A stretch of 64,000 bases of DNA from Bretschneidera sinensis (lineage: Eukaryota; Streptophyta; Magnoliopsida; Brassicales; Akaniaceae): contig CM043703.1 of NCBI GenBank assembly GCA_023935145.1, positions 26,187,727-26,251,726 of the forward strand, written 5' to 3'. The translations under genes were made by a program, and so were the position numbers. The notes under the pieces are model-generated. The model was not told the origin of the DNA, made no database searches, and saw only the letters and a program-made list of their open reading frames with translations. Positions 33,586 through 46,051 of the stretch are shown piece by piece (within the stretch, counting starts at the first letter, position 1; every line of letters begins with the position of its first letter).

Positions 33586-34309
33586 TCGCCGTTTGCCTAT
33601 TTTTTGCCCATTTCAAGACAGGAAGCAGCTCCGCCAGCCCCCAGAGTTTCGAGCAGACCGGCTGGAAAGCAAAACTCCCGGCTGCTTTCCTCTAGTGCCG
33701 ATCTGCTACAGTTGCAAAGGCACCTCCCTCGTTTTGCGCCTCCCTGTGCGTAGTATTTTCTGCTGGAGTTTTTAAAGCGGTTGTTTGTCGAGCTCCGCCG
33801 TTGCTGAACCTCACTGGGGAATCTGGGCTTTTCCATCAAATTGGCTCTGGTTTTTCATAGTCGCCACAGGTCTTCACCTCCTCGTCGATGCCGCAGCCGC
33901 TTTACTCTTTAGATCCTATCTTTTTCCGGTGATAGTTCGAGCTTCCTTTGATCGCAATATCTCTACTTTTGAGAGCTGCACCGGATTGCCTCCTTCTGCT
34001 TCCGGTCAGCTGATGAAGCACTGTTTAGGGTGGGTCCTCGGTAAGTTTGAACTTGGTCCAGGTGGAATCCATGATTTAATTGCTGCTTTAGTTGGAGACC
34101 ACGCGGAATCTCAGCTGGAAGCAGTCTGACTCCCTGAACATGTTAGCTCCAAACCTCAATTTAATGCCACAAATTTTCTGTAATTGATCTGTTTCTGAAA
34201 TTGGATGTTGAGGGCGACACGGTTTGGGTCTAAAAATTGATTACCTGATTGAGCTCCAAGCTGGGAATTTCTTTTTGAGATTCTTCGCTTTCAACACTTG
34301 GGTTAGCCA

Positions 34310-35150
34310 ATGGCGGCACCTATACCCCCACCGGTGTCATCTACGCCGTCTGGGGGTTCAGATAGTAGAGATCATAGCTCAAAATCTTTTGCGCAACCAG
34401 TCATGAAGCAGCCAACATTGTTCTTCAAGCTTCCTATGCGGTACTTGGTAGATGTGAATGGGGAACCAGGTTTCGTTTTTACGGAGTCTGAGATGACAAG
34501 AGTTGCAGATGATTTTAGTTTTGCACTGGTGTTAAAATTCTCTCGTTATAGGCCATCCAAGGATAAGATTAGGTTGCACGTGATTGAGTCCTGGGGTTTA
34601 TTGGAGGCGCCGCTAATAAGCTGTATGGATGAATATCATGTGCTCTTACAATTGCAATCTGAGAGGGATCTAGTGCATGCCTGGGCGAGAGAGGGTCTAG
34701 TGATTGATGGGTATGTGTTCAGGTTATTCAGATGGACAAAAGAGTTTGATATCCATGTTGAATCGTCTCTGGCACCACAGTGGATATTCCTACCAGGGTT
34801 GCCTCTACATATGTACAGAGCCGATTGCCTATAAATCTTAGCCACAAGATTCGGTCGATTCTTGGGTACTGATAATGCAACTCTGAACAAAACAAGGGCT
34901 ACAGGGGCACGTTTGTGTTTAGAAGTGGATCTAAAAGAGGAACCAATCAAAGGATTTTCGATTGTCGTGTCGACAAACAGAACAATTTGGCAGGAAGCTC
35001 AGTATGAAAAAATTGGGTTTTACTGCACTAAGTGTTGTAGACAAGGGCATACGAAAATGGTTTTCCGCATGGGGGAGACGCAACACAAGTTAGGAGGGGG
35101 GACTAGTAACCATAGGCAGATCAAGAGTCAGCAAGTATGGAAAGGAAAAA

Positions 35151-35191
<41 letters not shown>

Positions 35192-35917
35192 TCTAGTGAA
35201 AATGAGGAAGAAAATGAGCAAGTTACCAAGGTGGTGGATGGGGTAACGAGTGGGGTTGAGAATGAGGGAGAGAAAGAGCATGGGATGGACAAAACGATGG
35301 CCTTGGTTGCTGAAGGAGTTTTAGATAGAGCTGTGAAGGACAGGGAAAAAGAGAATGTGACAGAACAACAGATGGCCTTGGTTGAGGATGGGGTAGTTGA
35401 GATGCAGGGAAATGACATCATGACGCTAAAACAGACAGATCCGATGTACAAGAAAAGTGTACTTGGGAAAAAAAACTCAGCGATGAAGGAATACCCTGTT
35501 GAAGAGGTCTCTGAGGAACCCATGACCATACATGACCCGGTTATTACGCATGCAAAAGAGGGCAGGAGCCATGCAGTACAGATTGACGTTGGGAGTACTA
35601 CAGTTGAGTTGTTAGATATGGAAGAGGGTCTGCATAGAGATTGCTTCGAGGGGAGTCAAACAGATTTGGTCTCCAAAATTCTAGAGTTAGAATGCAACAC
35701 TTAAATACCTTTTGACAATGTGGTTATTGTAGGGGAGGAACGAATAGACTCTCTATCAGATCCAGAGGATGCAGGTGTTCCTGGTTCTCTGGTTCGACAA
35801 AAACAATACAATTCGGATCCAGAGAGCAGCCAACCCAGCCCCATGACTGAAGCAAAGAAAACTGCAGTACGACAATCACAACGGGTTGTATTTCGACCCT
35901 CCAAACTCAATTTATGA
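34310..35917 (+). pseudogene. LINE ORF1 (DUF4283, zinc knuckle)
   Basis: One frame of 536 codons from ATG 34310 to TGA 35915-35917, interrupted by TAA at 34832 and 35702. The N-terminal half is the DUF4283 nucleic-acid-binding domain (LVLKFSRYRPSKDKIR, MDEYHVLLQLQSERDLV, APQWIFLPGLPLHMY). The knuckle FYCTKCCRQGHTKMVFR has Phe where the last Cys should be. A (GA)n run encodes an Arg-Glu repeat, followed by an acidic C-terminus. ORF1 of plant L1 binds element RNA. Its TGA overlaps the ORF2 ATG in the tetranucleotide ATGA, which suggests coupled translation. Confidence 0.85.
35153..35189 (+). repeat. (GA)n microsatellite inside LINE ORF1
   Basis: About 18 GA units in frame, encoding alternating Arg and Glu, so length changes of three repeat units keep the frame. 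Confidence 0.9.
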
Positions 35918-38900
35918 TTGATAAAATTTTGGTGTGGAATTTGCGAGGGTTAGGCAGTTCCTGAAATCGTTTAAAAAGTTTAGTAAGGAAGTATGGTGCG
36001 TCTATTATAGGGATTTTGGAACCTTTTGCTGAGGTTGACAAAATGAATCACTTGGCTTGTATGATGAGGCTTCCAAACTTTTGTAGTAATGCAGAAGTTG
36101 ACAGTAAAATATGGATTTTCTGGAGTGATGATTGTGAGTGGGAGATGCTGTCTACGACTAATCAGTTACTCTCTGGGTGGTTTCGGTTTGGTGAAGAAAA
36201 AATGCTCATCTCTTTTATATACGCGAAGTGTAATAACATGGATCGTAGAGAGCTATGGCAAAGTTTAGAGGTGGTTAATGCCAATGGGTCCCCCTGGCTT
36301 GTGGTAAGGGATTTCAATATTATCCGAAAAGATAGTGAAAGAGTGGGTGGTCATCCAAGGCCGCTAGCTTCTATGGCAGATTTTAATAATTGTATTGATC
36401 ACTGTGGTTTATTGGACCTCCAAGTTGTGGGGCGCCAACTGTCGTGGTGTAATGGCCATGAAGGGCAGAGTCGTAGCTGGGCAAGGCTTAATAGAGCTCT
36501 AATGAATACTCCCTTAGCAAATAGGTTTCCCTCAGCCTTCTTAAAATATCTTCAATGGAAGACTTCGGATCATTGTCCTATGATCATTCACTCCCATAAG
36601 CCAGTGGTAAGCTACGACCCTCATCCTTTTCGATTTCAAAATATGTGGGTAACTCATGCAGATTTTATGCGATGTGTGGAAGAAGTATGGAAGGCTCCTA
36701 CCACTTCGGTGGGTCTTGTAAAGTTGGTGGAAAAATTGAAAAAAAAACAATGCTTGCATTACGAGTTTGGAATAAACAGGTATTTGGGCGTGTGGGGCAG
36801 TCCATTAAAGAATTGGAAGAGAGATTTGAGGCCTTAGAGAGTCGGTTACAAGGTGGCTATGATAATGAGGTAGAATGTGATTTCTTGGTGACTAAACTTG
36901 AACTGGATACATGGGAACAACGTGAAGAATCCAGACTCTCTCAACTGGCAAAAAAGAAGTGGCTTTTAGAGGGCGACCAGAATGGAAAATATTTCCATGC
37001 AGTTGTGAACTAATGGAGAAAAAATAAAGTCATTCAAAACATGCGGCTAGAGAATGGTGTCATGTTGAACTCGCTGGAACAGATCCATCAAGAAGCTTTA
37101 AATTGTTTTCAAAACTTTCTTTCAAATGACTCTATTGTTGAACAGGTGGATCTCACACCTATTATACAATGCTCTTTAACGAAGGAAAATAATTTGGCTC
37201 TTGTTATAGCCCCGTCTGAGATTGAGATTTTGGCTGCGTTGAAATCGATTCCAAAAGAGAGCTCACCTGGTCCGGATGGGTTTGGCTCGGGTTTCTATTT
37301 AAGTTGCTGGGATTTGATCAAAGAGGATGTTGTTGAGGCAGCCAAGGATTTTTTCTTGGGTTCTCCTTTACCTAGAGCTTACACGGCATCTTATCTGGTG
37401 TTGATTCCGAAGGTAGAGGACCCCAAGAGTTTTGATAAGTTTCGTACTATCAGCCTTTTCTCAGTCGCGTATAAGATATTTTCTAAGGTTTTCGTGCAAA
37501 GGTTGACTCCTCATCTGTCTCAGTTGATTTCTCATGAATAAGGTGCTTTTATTCCAGGCCGTAGCATCTTTAAAAATATCACTTTGGCTCAGGAATTGGT
37601 TCACTCTCTGAATAAGAAAACAACGGGCGGAAACATTATGGTGAAAATTGATATGGCAAAAGCATATGATCGCGTAAATTGGAAATTCTTACTGAATGTG
37701 TTAACATCCTTTGGCTTTTCTCATCAGGTTTGTAATCTTATAAGGGAGTGTGTTCAGTCCCCTTGGTTCTCCATTATGATGAATGGGACTTACAAGGGTT
37801 TCTTTCACTCGGCTCGGGGTCTTAGACAAGGTGACCCGCTATCTCCATATTTATTCATTATTATGGAGGAGGTTTTGTCAAGATTACTTCGCAAGAACTT
37901 TGAAGAGGGTCGAATTGGTTGCTTTTCTCATCCTATGGGTGCGCCTCTTGTCTCTCATTTATTGTATGCGGACGATCTTTTAGTTTTTGTGAATGGTGGC
38001 AAGTGCTCGGTTCATAGGCTCACAAAAACCTTGGAGGTATATGAAAAGTGGTCTGGGCAATTAATCAATAAGGAGAAATCGGCTCTCTTCTTCTCAAAGA
38101 CCATTACTTCTGTGAGGCGTCGTAATCTCATGAGATCAACCAGTTTTGTGGAAGGAAAGTTCCCAGTTACATACTTGGGGGTCCTTCTAGTGGAAGGTCG
38201 TCTTACATCAAGAGACTTGGATCCTCTTATCGAGAAGATTCAGAGGAAAATAGCGGGCTGAAAAATGCATCTTCTATCTCAAGGTGGGAGGCTTACACTA
38301 ATTAAACATGTTTTATCATGTATGGCTACTCATCTTTTGGCGGTTTTAAATGTGCCTATGAAGGTTCTCAAAAACCTAAACTCTCTTATTTCCTCATTTT
38401 TTTGGGGAAATCTGAATGGAAAAACGATAATGAAATGGTGTGCTTGGGATCGAATATGCAAACCTTATAAGGAAGGGGGTCTTGGCATGAGAAACTTCCA
38501 TTAAGTGCAGAGGTCTCTGCATATGAAATTTGCATGGAGATTGTTAACAGTTGATAATCTATGGACCAAGTTCTTCAGAGCGAAATATGTAAAACACGGC
38601 CACATGTACTTTGCGGAGGCTAGAAGAAATTCTTCTCGTTTCTAGAAGTCCATTATGAAGAACTTTCCTGAGGTCGCAGAGAACGTTATTGTGAAAGTGA
38701 GAGAGGGTAACACTTTGTTTTGGTATGATCGGTGGTTGGCAAGTGGGCCGTTGTGTGTTAGTAGGGACGCTGGGCAGTCTGAAATTAGAATAAAAAAGGT
38801 ATGGGCTAACGGTTCTTGGGATGAGAACCGTCTTTTGGATCCGGTCGACTTAGAAAAAACAGAAGAGATTATGCACGGTATTGTGGCTGGCAAGGTGGGC

Positions 38901-39992
38901 AATGATATTACCGTTTGGAAATCTACAGCTAAGGGTGAGTTCTCGTCGGCCTCAGCGTGGGAGCTAATTCGTGTCAGAGGAACGGACCAGCTGGGTATGG
39001 ACTGGATTTGGCATCACTTTCTTCCAAAAAAAATTTCTGTGTGCATGTGGAAAGCTCGTTTCAATGGGCTAGCCTTAGACTCTCGGGTGCAATCACTTGG
39101 AATCCCGTTAGCCTCTCGGTGTAACTGTTGCACCCAAGGTCACTCAGAAGACTTAAATCATGTTCTTTGTACTGGGAGTGTCGCTGCGGAAGTATGGAAA
39201 AATGCAGCTATTACGCTAGGCATTAACTATATTTCTGGGATGTCATGGTGGGCGACGGTGATGAAGTGGCTCAGTGCGTCTAAGAAGTCGAGTCACCGAG
39301 GGATTCTTCTTGGTATTATCCCATCTATTATTACTTGGCGTCTCTGGATGCGCATATGCAAGGCTCGAATGGAAAACTCCTTTGAATCGGCGTCGGGTGT
39401 TTGGTTGGCAGTTAAAGTTTGGATTCGGAAGATCTCATCTATTATGGTGAAACAGTGGCCTATTTCGGCTAGAGATGAGACTATCCTATAGGCTCTTGAA
39501 GTTCCATATGTTGATTGTGTAAGGCCTATGCCAAAGCTGGTCTATTGGAGGAAACCAGCTGAATGGTGGTTTAAATTGAATGTAGATGGGTGTTGCCGGG
39601 GCAACCCGGGTAATTACGGAGGAGGAGGGGTCATTCGTGATGAGAGAGGTAATTTCAAAGGTGCTTTCTCTGCTTATTTTGGTCATGGTACTAATAATGA
39701 GGCTGAGTTGAGGGCGTTAATAGCAGATACATCGTTGTGTAAAGAGTTGGGTTTCAATCAGATAATTATTGAGAGCGACTCCAATTTGATTGTTTCTTGG
39801 TTACAAAATCGAAAGTGCATGGCGTGGTATCTATGGGATTATTGGGATGAATTGCTGATCCTGTTAAGAGGAATGAATTTTAACATTAATCATCAGTTTC
39901 GCAAAGGAAATTTTGCGGCAGATTTCCTCGCTCGAAGGGGCGAGGAAGGTTATAGTAGCACTTGTTCTGATTTTATTTCTTTGCCTTCGTAA
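35914..39992 (+). pseudogene. LINE ORF2 (endonuclease, reverse transcriptase, zf-RVT, RNase H)
   Basis: About 1,360 codons. The endonuclease (35914 to about 36640) keeps SDHCPM but reads VRDFNII where GDFN is expected and LNRAL where LDRAL is expected. A one-base shift lies in the A run near 36740. RT has SSPGPDGF, SYLVLIPK, VKIDMAKAYDRVNW, RQGDPLSPYLF and an intact YADD (about 37967). Then come KTIMKWCAWD-type and GNTLFWYDRW (zf-RVT) regions, and a terminal RNase H (39580-39960) with NVDGCCRGNPG, NNEAELRAL, IESDSN and AADFLARR, all four acidic positions present. Stops include TGA near 35959, TAA near 37011, TGA near 38260 and others. Confidence 0.9.
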
Positions 39993-40208
39993 GCTGAAAG
40001 GCATGCTTAGGTTGGATAAGGCGGGATTGCCGCATGTTAGATTGTAACACATGTTTATTTGGTTCTTGGGTTTTTTGTTTTGGTTTTTTGTTTGGTTGTG
40101 TTGTTTGTTTTTAATTTTCGTGTGTATAAGGTTTTCCTCCGCCATAAGTGAGACCTCTATTTAATAAAGTATCGGAAGTACCGTCCTCCTTTCATTAAAA
40201 AAAAAAAA

Positions 40209-42349
40209 TCTTTAAAAAGATACATGACACAAAAATATTTTTCACTGTTGAACGATATGAGAAGAGAAAGTAAAAGAGGGATTTTCTTTTCGTCCCAAAA
40301 TAAAAAATGTTACGTGTCATTATCTTTCGTGGACCAGTGTTAGGCAAAACATTTTTTTAATGAGAGCTTTTTTTCTTTTGAAGTTTTTTTTTTGTCTTTT
40401 GACAAAAACAATTCAAGAAACCTAAAAAATAATAGAGAAAGAATTTAATACTAATCTATAAGTCCCTAAATTGTTTTAATTTTATTTTACCTTAAATCTC
40501 TCCAATGTCCATTTTTTCTAATAAGTGTAAACTTTATAATTATTTCTTTAATCGAAAGTCCATTAAATCTATTGACTAAAGAACGAGAGGTAGCACTCAT
40601 TTAAGAGCCCTTTTCTAAATTTCCATCTACTTTGTGTCTTTCTCTACTGCTATTTTGCTTCAGTTGCTATAAGATTGAAGGATCTTCAAAATAGATTTTT
40701 TTAAGGAAAATGTGAGGGATGAACACAAATTTCACTCGGTAAACTAGAAAGTGGTGAAGCAACCTATTAAAGGTCTTTTTGTTGCAGCTTTTTAATAGTT
40801 AAAAAGTATTTTTTTAATGATCAAAAGTGTTTTAATATGTATTTGGTTAAAATTTAAAAGCTTCACTTGTAAGAGGTCAAGATGATAAAAACACTTTCAA
40901 GTGAAACAACTTTGAAGTGCTTTCACGAAAAGATGATAAAAGTACTTTCACATAAAGTTATAACAAACAGAACCTTAAATCTCTCTTCATCTTTTTTTAA
41001 CAAAACATTTCTTGAGAAGTAGTTTTAAATATCCATAAGGTATATTGTATGTTAGATAATTGAGATATTAAAAAATTAAATTAAACAAATTATATTCATA
41101 TTTTTTTAAAAACAAATTGAATCTTTATTAATAATAAAAGGCTAAAGTAAATATTTTACCTTTCCTATATGTATGCCCTATCATTATCTTTGATATGTTT
41201 TGCATAATATCAATTCCATCATCCTATGTAATTTTTCTTAAAATAATTTGATCAATTTTTGTTTGTCTTTATCTAAAATCATTTATCTTTAATTTGCGTA
41301 GTCTCAATCTTTTTTAAAGATAGATTTTGTTTAGTCGGAATTAAAAGACATTCATCGGCAAAGTTTTTCATAATTTTTTTTTTGCTTTGTAGAGAAACAA
41401 AAATAATGAAAGAATAAGTCCAAACTTAATCGGAACAAAACATTGATTAATTATAAGATATAAATAATTTGTTATAGCTAATTATAATTAATGTAGCAGA
41501 CTTTTATCTACTGGTAATATAAGAGAGGAGAGTAAATTTCATTTAGATAATTATCATCTTAACAAACTTTAGATAAGATTAATTATTTTATATTAATGTA
41601 AACAACCCAAACCAGATAAGATTAAAATTCGGTAGAATTTTTTACATGATTTATTTGGATTCCACTTGATAGTAATCTATTAATAATAGGCATTTACTGA
41701 TACATTGTAATCTTGAATAAACATGACAAACTGCTATTCAAAAACAAATAATCATAAAATTCCTCCATGCAAAAGAATCTTGAACTTCTCTAAATGGCTA
41801 CAGATCATAAAGACCAGTTCACCATTTTCTCATAGACTTAATGAAGTTCAGATACCATAATCCAACCGTTGAGCCCTCATTAGCGCTCATGAACACAAAA
41901 ACTGTAATCAAACGGTGAAAAAATAAGGCAACATAGTTTAAGAAGGTAAATTTCATTTAGATAATTATCATTATAACAAACTTTAGATAAGTTAATCAAT
42001 TTTATATTAATTTTAACAACTCAATTTAATCAAATGAGATTAAAATTCAGTAGAGATTTTTTAGATGATTTATTTGGACTATTAATATAATAGGTATTTA
42101 CTGATACATTATAGTGGAAAATTAATTTTTTTAGAGTTTTTTTAGATAAGTTATTGAGTCCTTATTATATATCCAATCTCAATGATAGTATGATTATTAT
42201 TAAAAAAAAATTAAATAATTTTGCTAGTTCAAGATAAATACGTAAATATTTTGAATTTGAACGTAATTTTTTTTTTAAAAAATGATATGTAAATATTATA
42301 TCCAAATCAACGTCCACATCATTGCTTATGTAGTACATTAGAACTGTTA

Positions 42350-42350
<1 letters not shown>
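40209..42350. repeat. Copy C intergenic DNA with a local duplication
   Basis: Right half of element M2, then AT-rich sequence shared with copy A to about 41140. 41535-41715 and 41948-42118 are diverged direct copies of each other (AATTTCATTTAGATAATTAT ... GGYATTTACTGATACATT), about 410 bp apart. Copy B keeps only the second. No gene. Confidence 0.6.

Positions 42351-42388
<38 letters not shown>
42351..42388. repeat. (TA)n microsatellite, about 19 repeats, copy C
   Basis: Paralogous to 17616-17671 and about 465 bp upstream of the second sulfotransferase. Confidence 0.93.
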
Positions 42389-42391
<3 letters not shown>

Positions 42392-42583
42392 GACCATATT
42401 GGGACATTTATCTATAAAAAAAAGTGACAAACAACACCCAATGAAAATCATCATTTTCTCTCGCTACAATATCAAATAATGATTTTTTAAAGTTAAAACG
42501 GTAATTTATTAGTTTAGTTTTACAAGAGTCCTTCAATTACTAATCAATTGGTCAAATGATAACAAATGATGGAAAAATTATTG

Positions 42584-42747
42584 TCTGGTACAGTGCCATG
42601 AGAGATACATGACACAAGAGTTTATCTTACCTTAGAATAAAAATAAAATATCTTTTTTCTCTCTCTTTTCTCGTACCATTTAAAGGTGAAATGGACGATA
42701 GACCTTTGTGTCATGCATCTCTCGTCACATTGTGTTCAAGAATAGAC
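42584..42747. mobile_element. MITE M1 upstream of sulfotransferase 2
   Basis: Same insertion as 17875-18037, with the 9-bp flanking repeat AAATTATTG at 42575-42583 and 42748-42756, so the insertion predates duplication of the gene. Confidence 0.7.
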
Positions 42748-42853
42748 AAATTATTGTAACCGAAAGTAGTAGATTGATACAACTATATATATGGCTAATT
42801 TACATGCCAATCCTCAGTACCCCTCCCAAGTGAAAGAAGAAAGAAAAAAGAAA

Positions 42854-43900
42854 ATGCAAACCTCCACAATTATAAGGAGAGTAAAAGAAGAGGAAGAAGA
42901 AGCAGGAGAAAAGCAGGAAAATTTAAGCAATGAATGTAAGGAATTATTACTTTCTCTCCCGAAAGAGATAGGATGGAGAACTCCTCATCTTTTTCTATTT
43001 CAAGGTTTCTGGTGCCAACCAAAGGAGATTCAATCTATTATGTGTTTTCAGAAGAACTTCGAATCAAAGGGTAATGATATAGTTATAGCCACCATACCAA
43101 AATCAGGAACCACATGGTTAAAAGCTTTGGTTTTCGCCATCATGCATCGTGAAAAATACTCCATTCATTCAAACAAGCATCCTTTGCTCACTTTCAATCC
43201 TCATGACCTCGTACCTTTCTTCGAATACAAGCTTTACGCTAATATTAACAACAACGACCAATTACTCCCTCATGATCATCTTTCCAACCTTCCTCATAGC
43301 ACAAGAGTCTTCGCAACTCACATTCCCTTTGCTTCGTTGAAAGAATCCATCAATCATAATAATACCCGAGTTGTTTATCTATACAGAAACCCTTTGGACA
43401 CATTCATCTCCTCATGGCATTACGTTAAGAAACTAAGGTCTGAATCTCAAGGCCCGTTTTTGCTGGAGGAATGCTTTGAGATGTATTACAAAGGAGTTAT
43501 TGCGTTTGGTCCTTTTTGGGATCATATGTTAGGGTATTGGAGAGAAAGCTTGGAGAGACCAGACAAGGTGTTGTTCTTCAAGTATGAAGATATGAAAGCA
43601 GATATTATCTCCCACTTGAAGAGGTTGGCAATTTTCTTGGGATTTCCTTTTTTGATGGAAGATGAACGACAAGGTGTTATCGAAGAGATTGCAAATCTTT
43701 GTAGCTTTGAGAATTTGAAGAAGTTAGAGGTGAATAAATCTGGAAAATCAATTAAGTACTTTGAAAATAAGTACTTGTTCAGGAAAGCAGAGGTGGATGA
43801 CTGGGCGAATTATTTTTCTCCTTCAATGTTGGAGAATTTATCCCAAGTCATGGAGGAGAAGCTTGGTGGTTCCGGTCTAACATTCAAGTTGTTTTCATAG
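42854..43900 (+). CDS. Cytosolic sulfotransferase (SOT family), paralogue 2
   Basis: Intact single-exon gene, 348 aa from the ATG shared with paralogue 1. An in-frame ATG at 42791 would add 21 residues, but it overlaps the TATA-like stretch and is closed by a stop in copy B. It has PKSGTTWLKAL, ATHIPF and YLYRNPLDTFISSW as in paralogue 1. About 26 substitutions separate the two proteins (about 92% identity by eye), plus a 2-residue length change in the acidic N-terminus. The C-terminal PAPS motif reads RKAEVDDWANYF: the Gly of the near-invariant GDW is Asp here, so co-substrate binding may be weakened. The upstream region keeps the TATA-like sequence (42784-42791) and MITE M1. Substrate unknown. 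Confidence 0.92.
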   Translation: MQTSTIIRRVKEEEEEAGEKQENLSNECKELLLSLPKEIGWRTPHLFLFQGFWCQPKEIQSIMCFQKNFESKGNDIVIATIPKSGTTWLKALVFAIMHREKYSIHSNKHPLLTFNPHDLVPFFEYKLYANINNNDQLLPHDHLSNLPHSTRVFATHIPFASLKESINHNNTRVVYLYRNPLDTFISSWHYVKKLRSESQGPFLLEECFEMYYKGVIAFGPFWDHMLGYWRESLERPDKVLFFKYEDMKADIISHLKRLAIFLGFPFLMEDERQGVIEEIANLCSFENLKKLEVNKSGKSIKYFENKYLFRKAEVDDWANYFSPSMLENLSQVMEEKLGGSGLTFKLFS

Positions 43901-45830
43901 CAAGCTTAATTGCAAGGCTCGGTAGTTGGGCATACTTTCTATGTGTTTGATATTGATTATTATACTACTTTCTCTAATTATGCGTACGAGATTATGAAAT
44001 TGTAGTAGGGAGAAGCATAAGTTGTGTGTACATTTGATTTTCATTTTTCCATCCCGTATGAGAAAAAAAAAGAACTTATATCTCACATCATTAGTTAATG
44101 AATATATGTAATGTTGATGTGAAATAAAAAATTTCTTTCTCAATCTTTGTGTTATCTTTCGATTTTTTTTTTATAAAATTAACATTCTATTTTCAAAAAT
44201 ATCAATAAAGTTTCAAATAAATAAAAAAAAATTGTATGATTTGCTGTTTGAAATAAATGTATCAACACTCTTCCATTATTTTGGCAGACCGAAAAGAGAA
44301 AGCAGTGACGTCAGAAAAATTGAATGCAGCATTAAAATCATGAATTATGGGGAAATATCCATTTTTGGAAATAATACCTTCATTTGGGACCTAAGAATAA
44401 TACTTCATTTGGGACCTAAGAATAGAAAAAGTCTCAAATACCCTTGATATTTATTAACTCAACAAACACATCCAACCCAACCATAGCACCTTTATCCCTC
44501 TCTCCGTCTCCCATATTCTCTTTTTCCTCTCTCTCTCCATAAGTATAAGACCATCCGGAATAGGAATAATAATAGCATGCATCACCAAACAACACAACTC
44601 GACTTGAAGTCAGATGAGTCTACATGATATGATTTCATTTGGGTTTTGATTTAACTCTTCTTAAATTCAATTAAATCTTTAATCTATTTTAATAAAACAT
44701 TATTTTAATCTTTAATCCACGTAATATGATCTCGTCAGTAGATCAGATGACTCTACTGAGCGACTGCCTCTCTCTGCTACATGACTTGATACAACGAAAG
44801 TAAGCTGCTCTCACGCGTGTCCTCTTCTGAGCACCCTTTGACTTCCTTGAAACCATAAACAGTCCCAAGCTACCACATCACTAAGAGCCATGTGCGTGTG
44901 TTCTGTGCACCTTTTTCTATGCTTCTGTAGCCACACGTTTGTGGACTTGTGCTACACAGACCACCTTTTGCTTGTTCATTTATTCGAGTTAGATTAGTGG
45001 TGGTCTCCACTTGCAAAGTAGATAACATCAATGTTTTTTGTGTTTTTTTTATTTTCTACTTGCAGCACGTTATTTTGCCAAAGCATTTATTGCTCATCAT
45101 AAATTCATCCCAGTGTTTTTGGGTTAGCTTTGCAGATAACCCCATTTTAATACCCTGAAGTTCAAAGAATATATCTAGTATTGTTCAACTTGATTTTCCA
45201 AATAACCAAACCAATAACTTTCATACAAAATAGTACTTAAATTGCATTCACTGTGCACTATACTCCTATGTAATCATTCATGCTTTATCTGCTAATCATC
45301 CATACAAAACACGCATACAACAAACCCTAAAGAGCATCCTAGCCTAGAGAATTGGTGAGAACTATGGTTTTTCTCTACCCACTTCAGAAATAAAATCATG
45401 GAGAACATAGAGAATGGCATCATTTGGTTGGGATTTAACTAAATTTAAATTAATTTGTTTAAATTTTTTTATAGTTGCAAAAAAATAAAAGTAAAAAAAG
45501 AAGAGAAGAGGGAGGAAAAGTTAAAAGAAGAAAGATGATGTTGTTGTCGAACGAGAGAACACAGAGAAACAAAATAAAGCAAAGATGAAAAAAACCTTGG
45601 CTAAACATTGTGCAAATCTCATGAAAACTTAATTGGTAATTTTTTGGGATTTTGTTAATAATAACAATTGTATATATCAGACATTATTAATAAAAATTTT
45701 AAAAATTATACTAATTAAATTTTCACTCGATGTTGTGCGTCGGAGGAGAGATAATAGCTAAAATGTTATGTATGGTCATCAACCCAAGATTCTCACACTT
45801 GCATAAAAAAAATCACTTTTTGCGCTATTA
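43901..45830. other. Sulfotransferase 2 3' flank and intergenic DNA
   Basis: AATAAA at 44123-44128. Relative to copy B there are about 95 extra bp near 44285-44380 and about 530 extra bp at 44660-45207. The larger insertion has no clear inverted ends or coding content. The rest matches 19205-20390. Confidence 0.55.
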
Positions 45831-46051
45831 GAATTTCTTTTCACATTCCTACTAATTCTCCTACTGCTCCATACTAGCATGAAATTTCCCCCAATATCAA
45901 ATGTCAAAGACTTCTATGAAGATTCATTGCATCAATGTTTACCTACTTCCTTGACGATTTTGATCATTAACAATTTGGATCCTTACCCAAGTAAACTGGA
46001 TCAAAAAGTGAACGTAACAGACGGCTGGAAACATTATGATAGGGTACTATA
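45831..46051 (+). pseudogene. Decayed copy C counterpart of the small ORF at 20391
   Basis: The start codon is ATA instead of ATG and two bases are missing in the hydrophobic segment (TTCACATTCCTACT against TTCACATTCTTATACT). The distal part, from ATG near 45879, still reads to the same TAA. Confidence 0.35.

Larger units (their letters stand above)
33363..40208 (+). mobile_element. Near full-length L1-type LINE, about 6.85 kb
   Basis: Copy B shows the empty site in GTTAGCATGAGTCTTTAAA (16555-16575), giving clean borders. It has a 5' untranslated region of about 950 bp, ORF1, ORF2 with endonuclease, RT, zf-RVT and RNase H, and a short 3' region ending in poly(A) (40197-40208). No target duplication is visible; about 2 bp of target seem lost. 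It lies inside MITE-like element M2. ORF1 has two stops; ORF2 has one frameshift and about eight stops. Confidence 0.93.

Noticed and set aside
33351..34129. Short ORFs before LINE ORF1
   Set aside because: They lie in the LINE 5' untranslated region, have no recognisable domain and overlap in several frames.
42791..42853. Upstream ATG as the start of sulfotransferase 2
   Set aside because: It overlaps the TATA-like sequence and the extension is closed by a stop in the paralogue; the ATG at 42854 is conserved.
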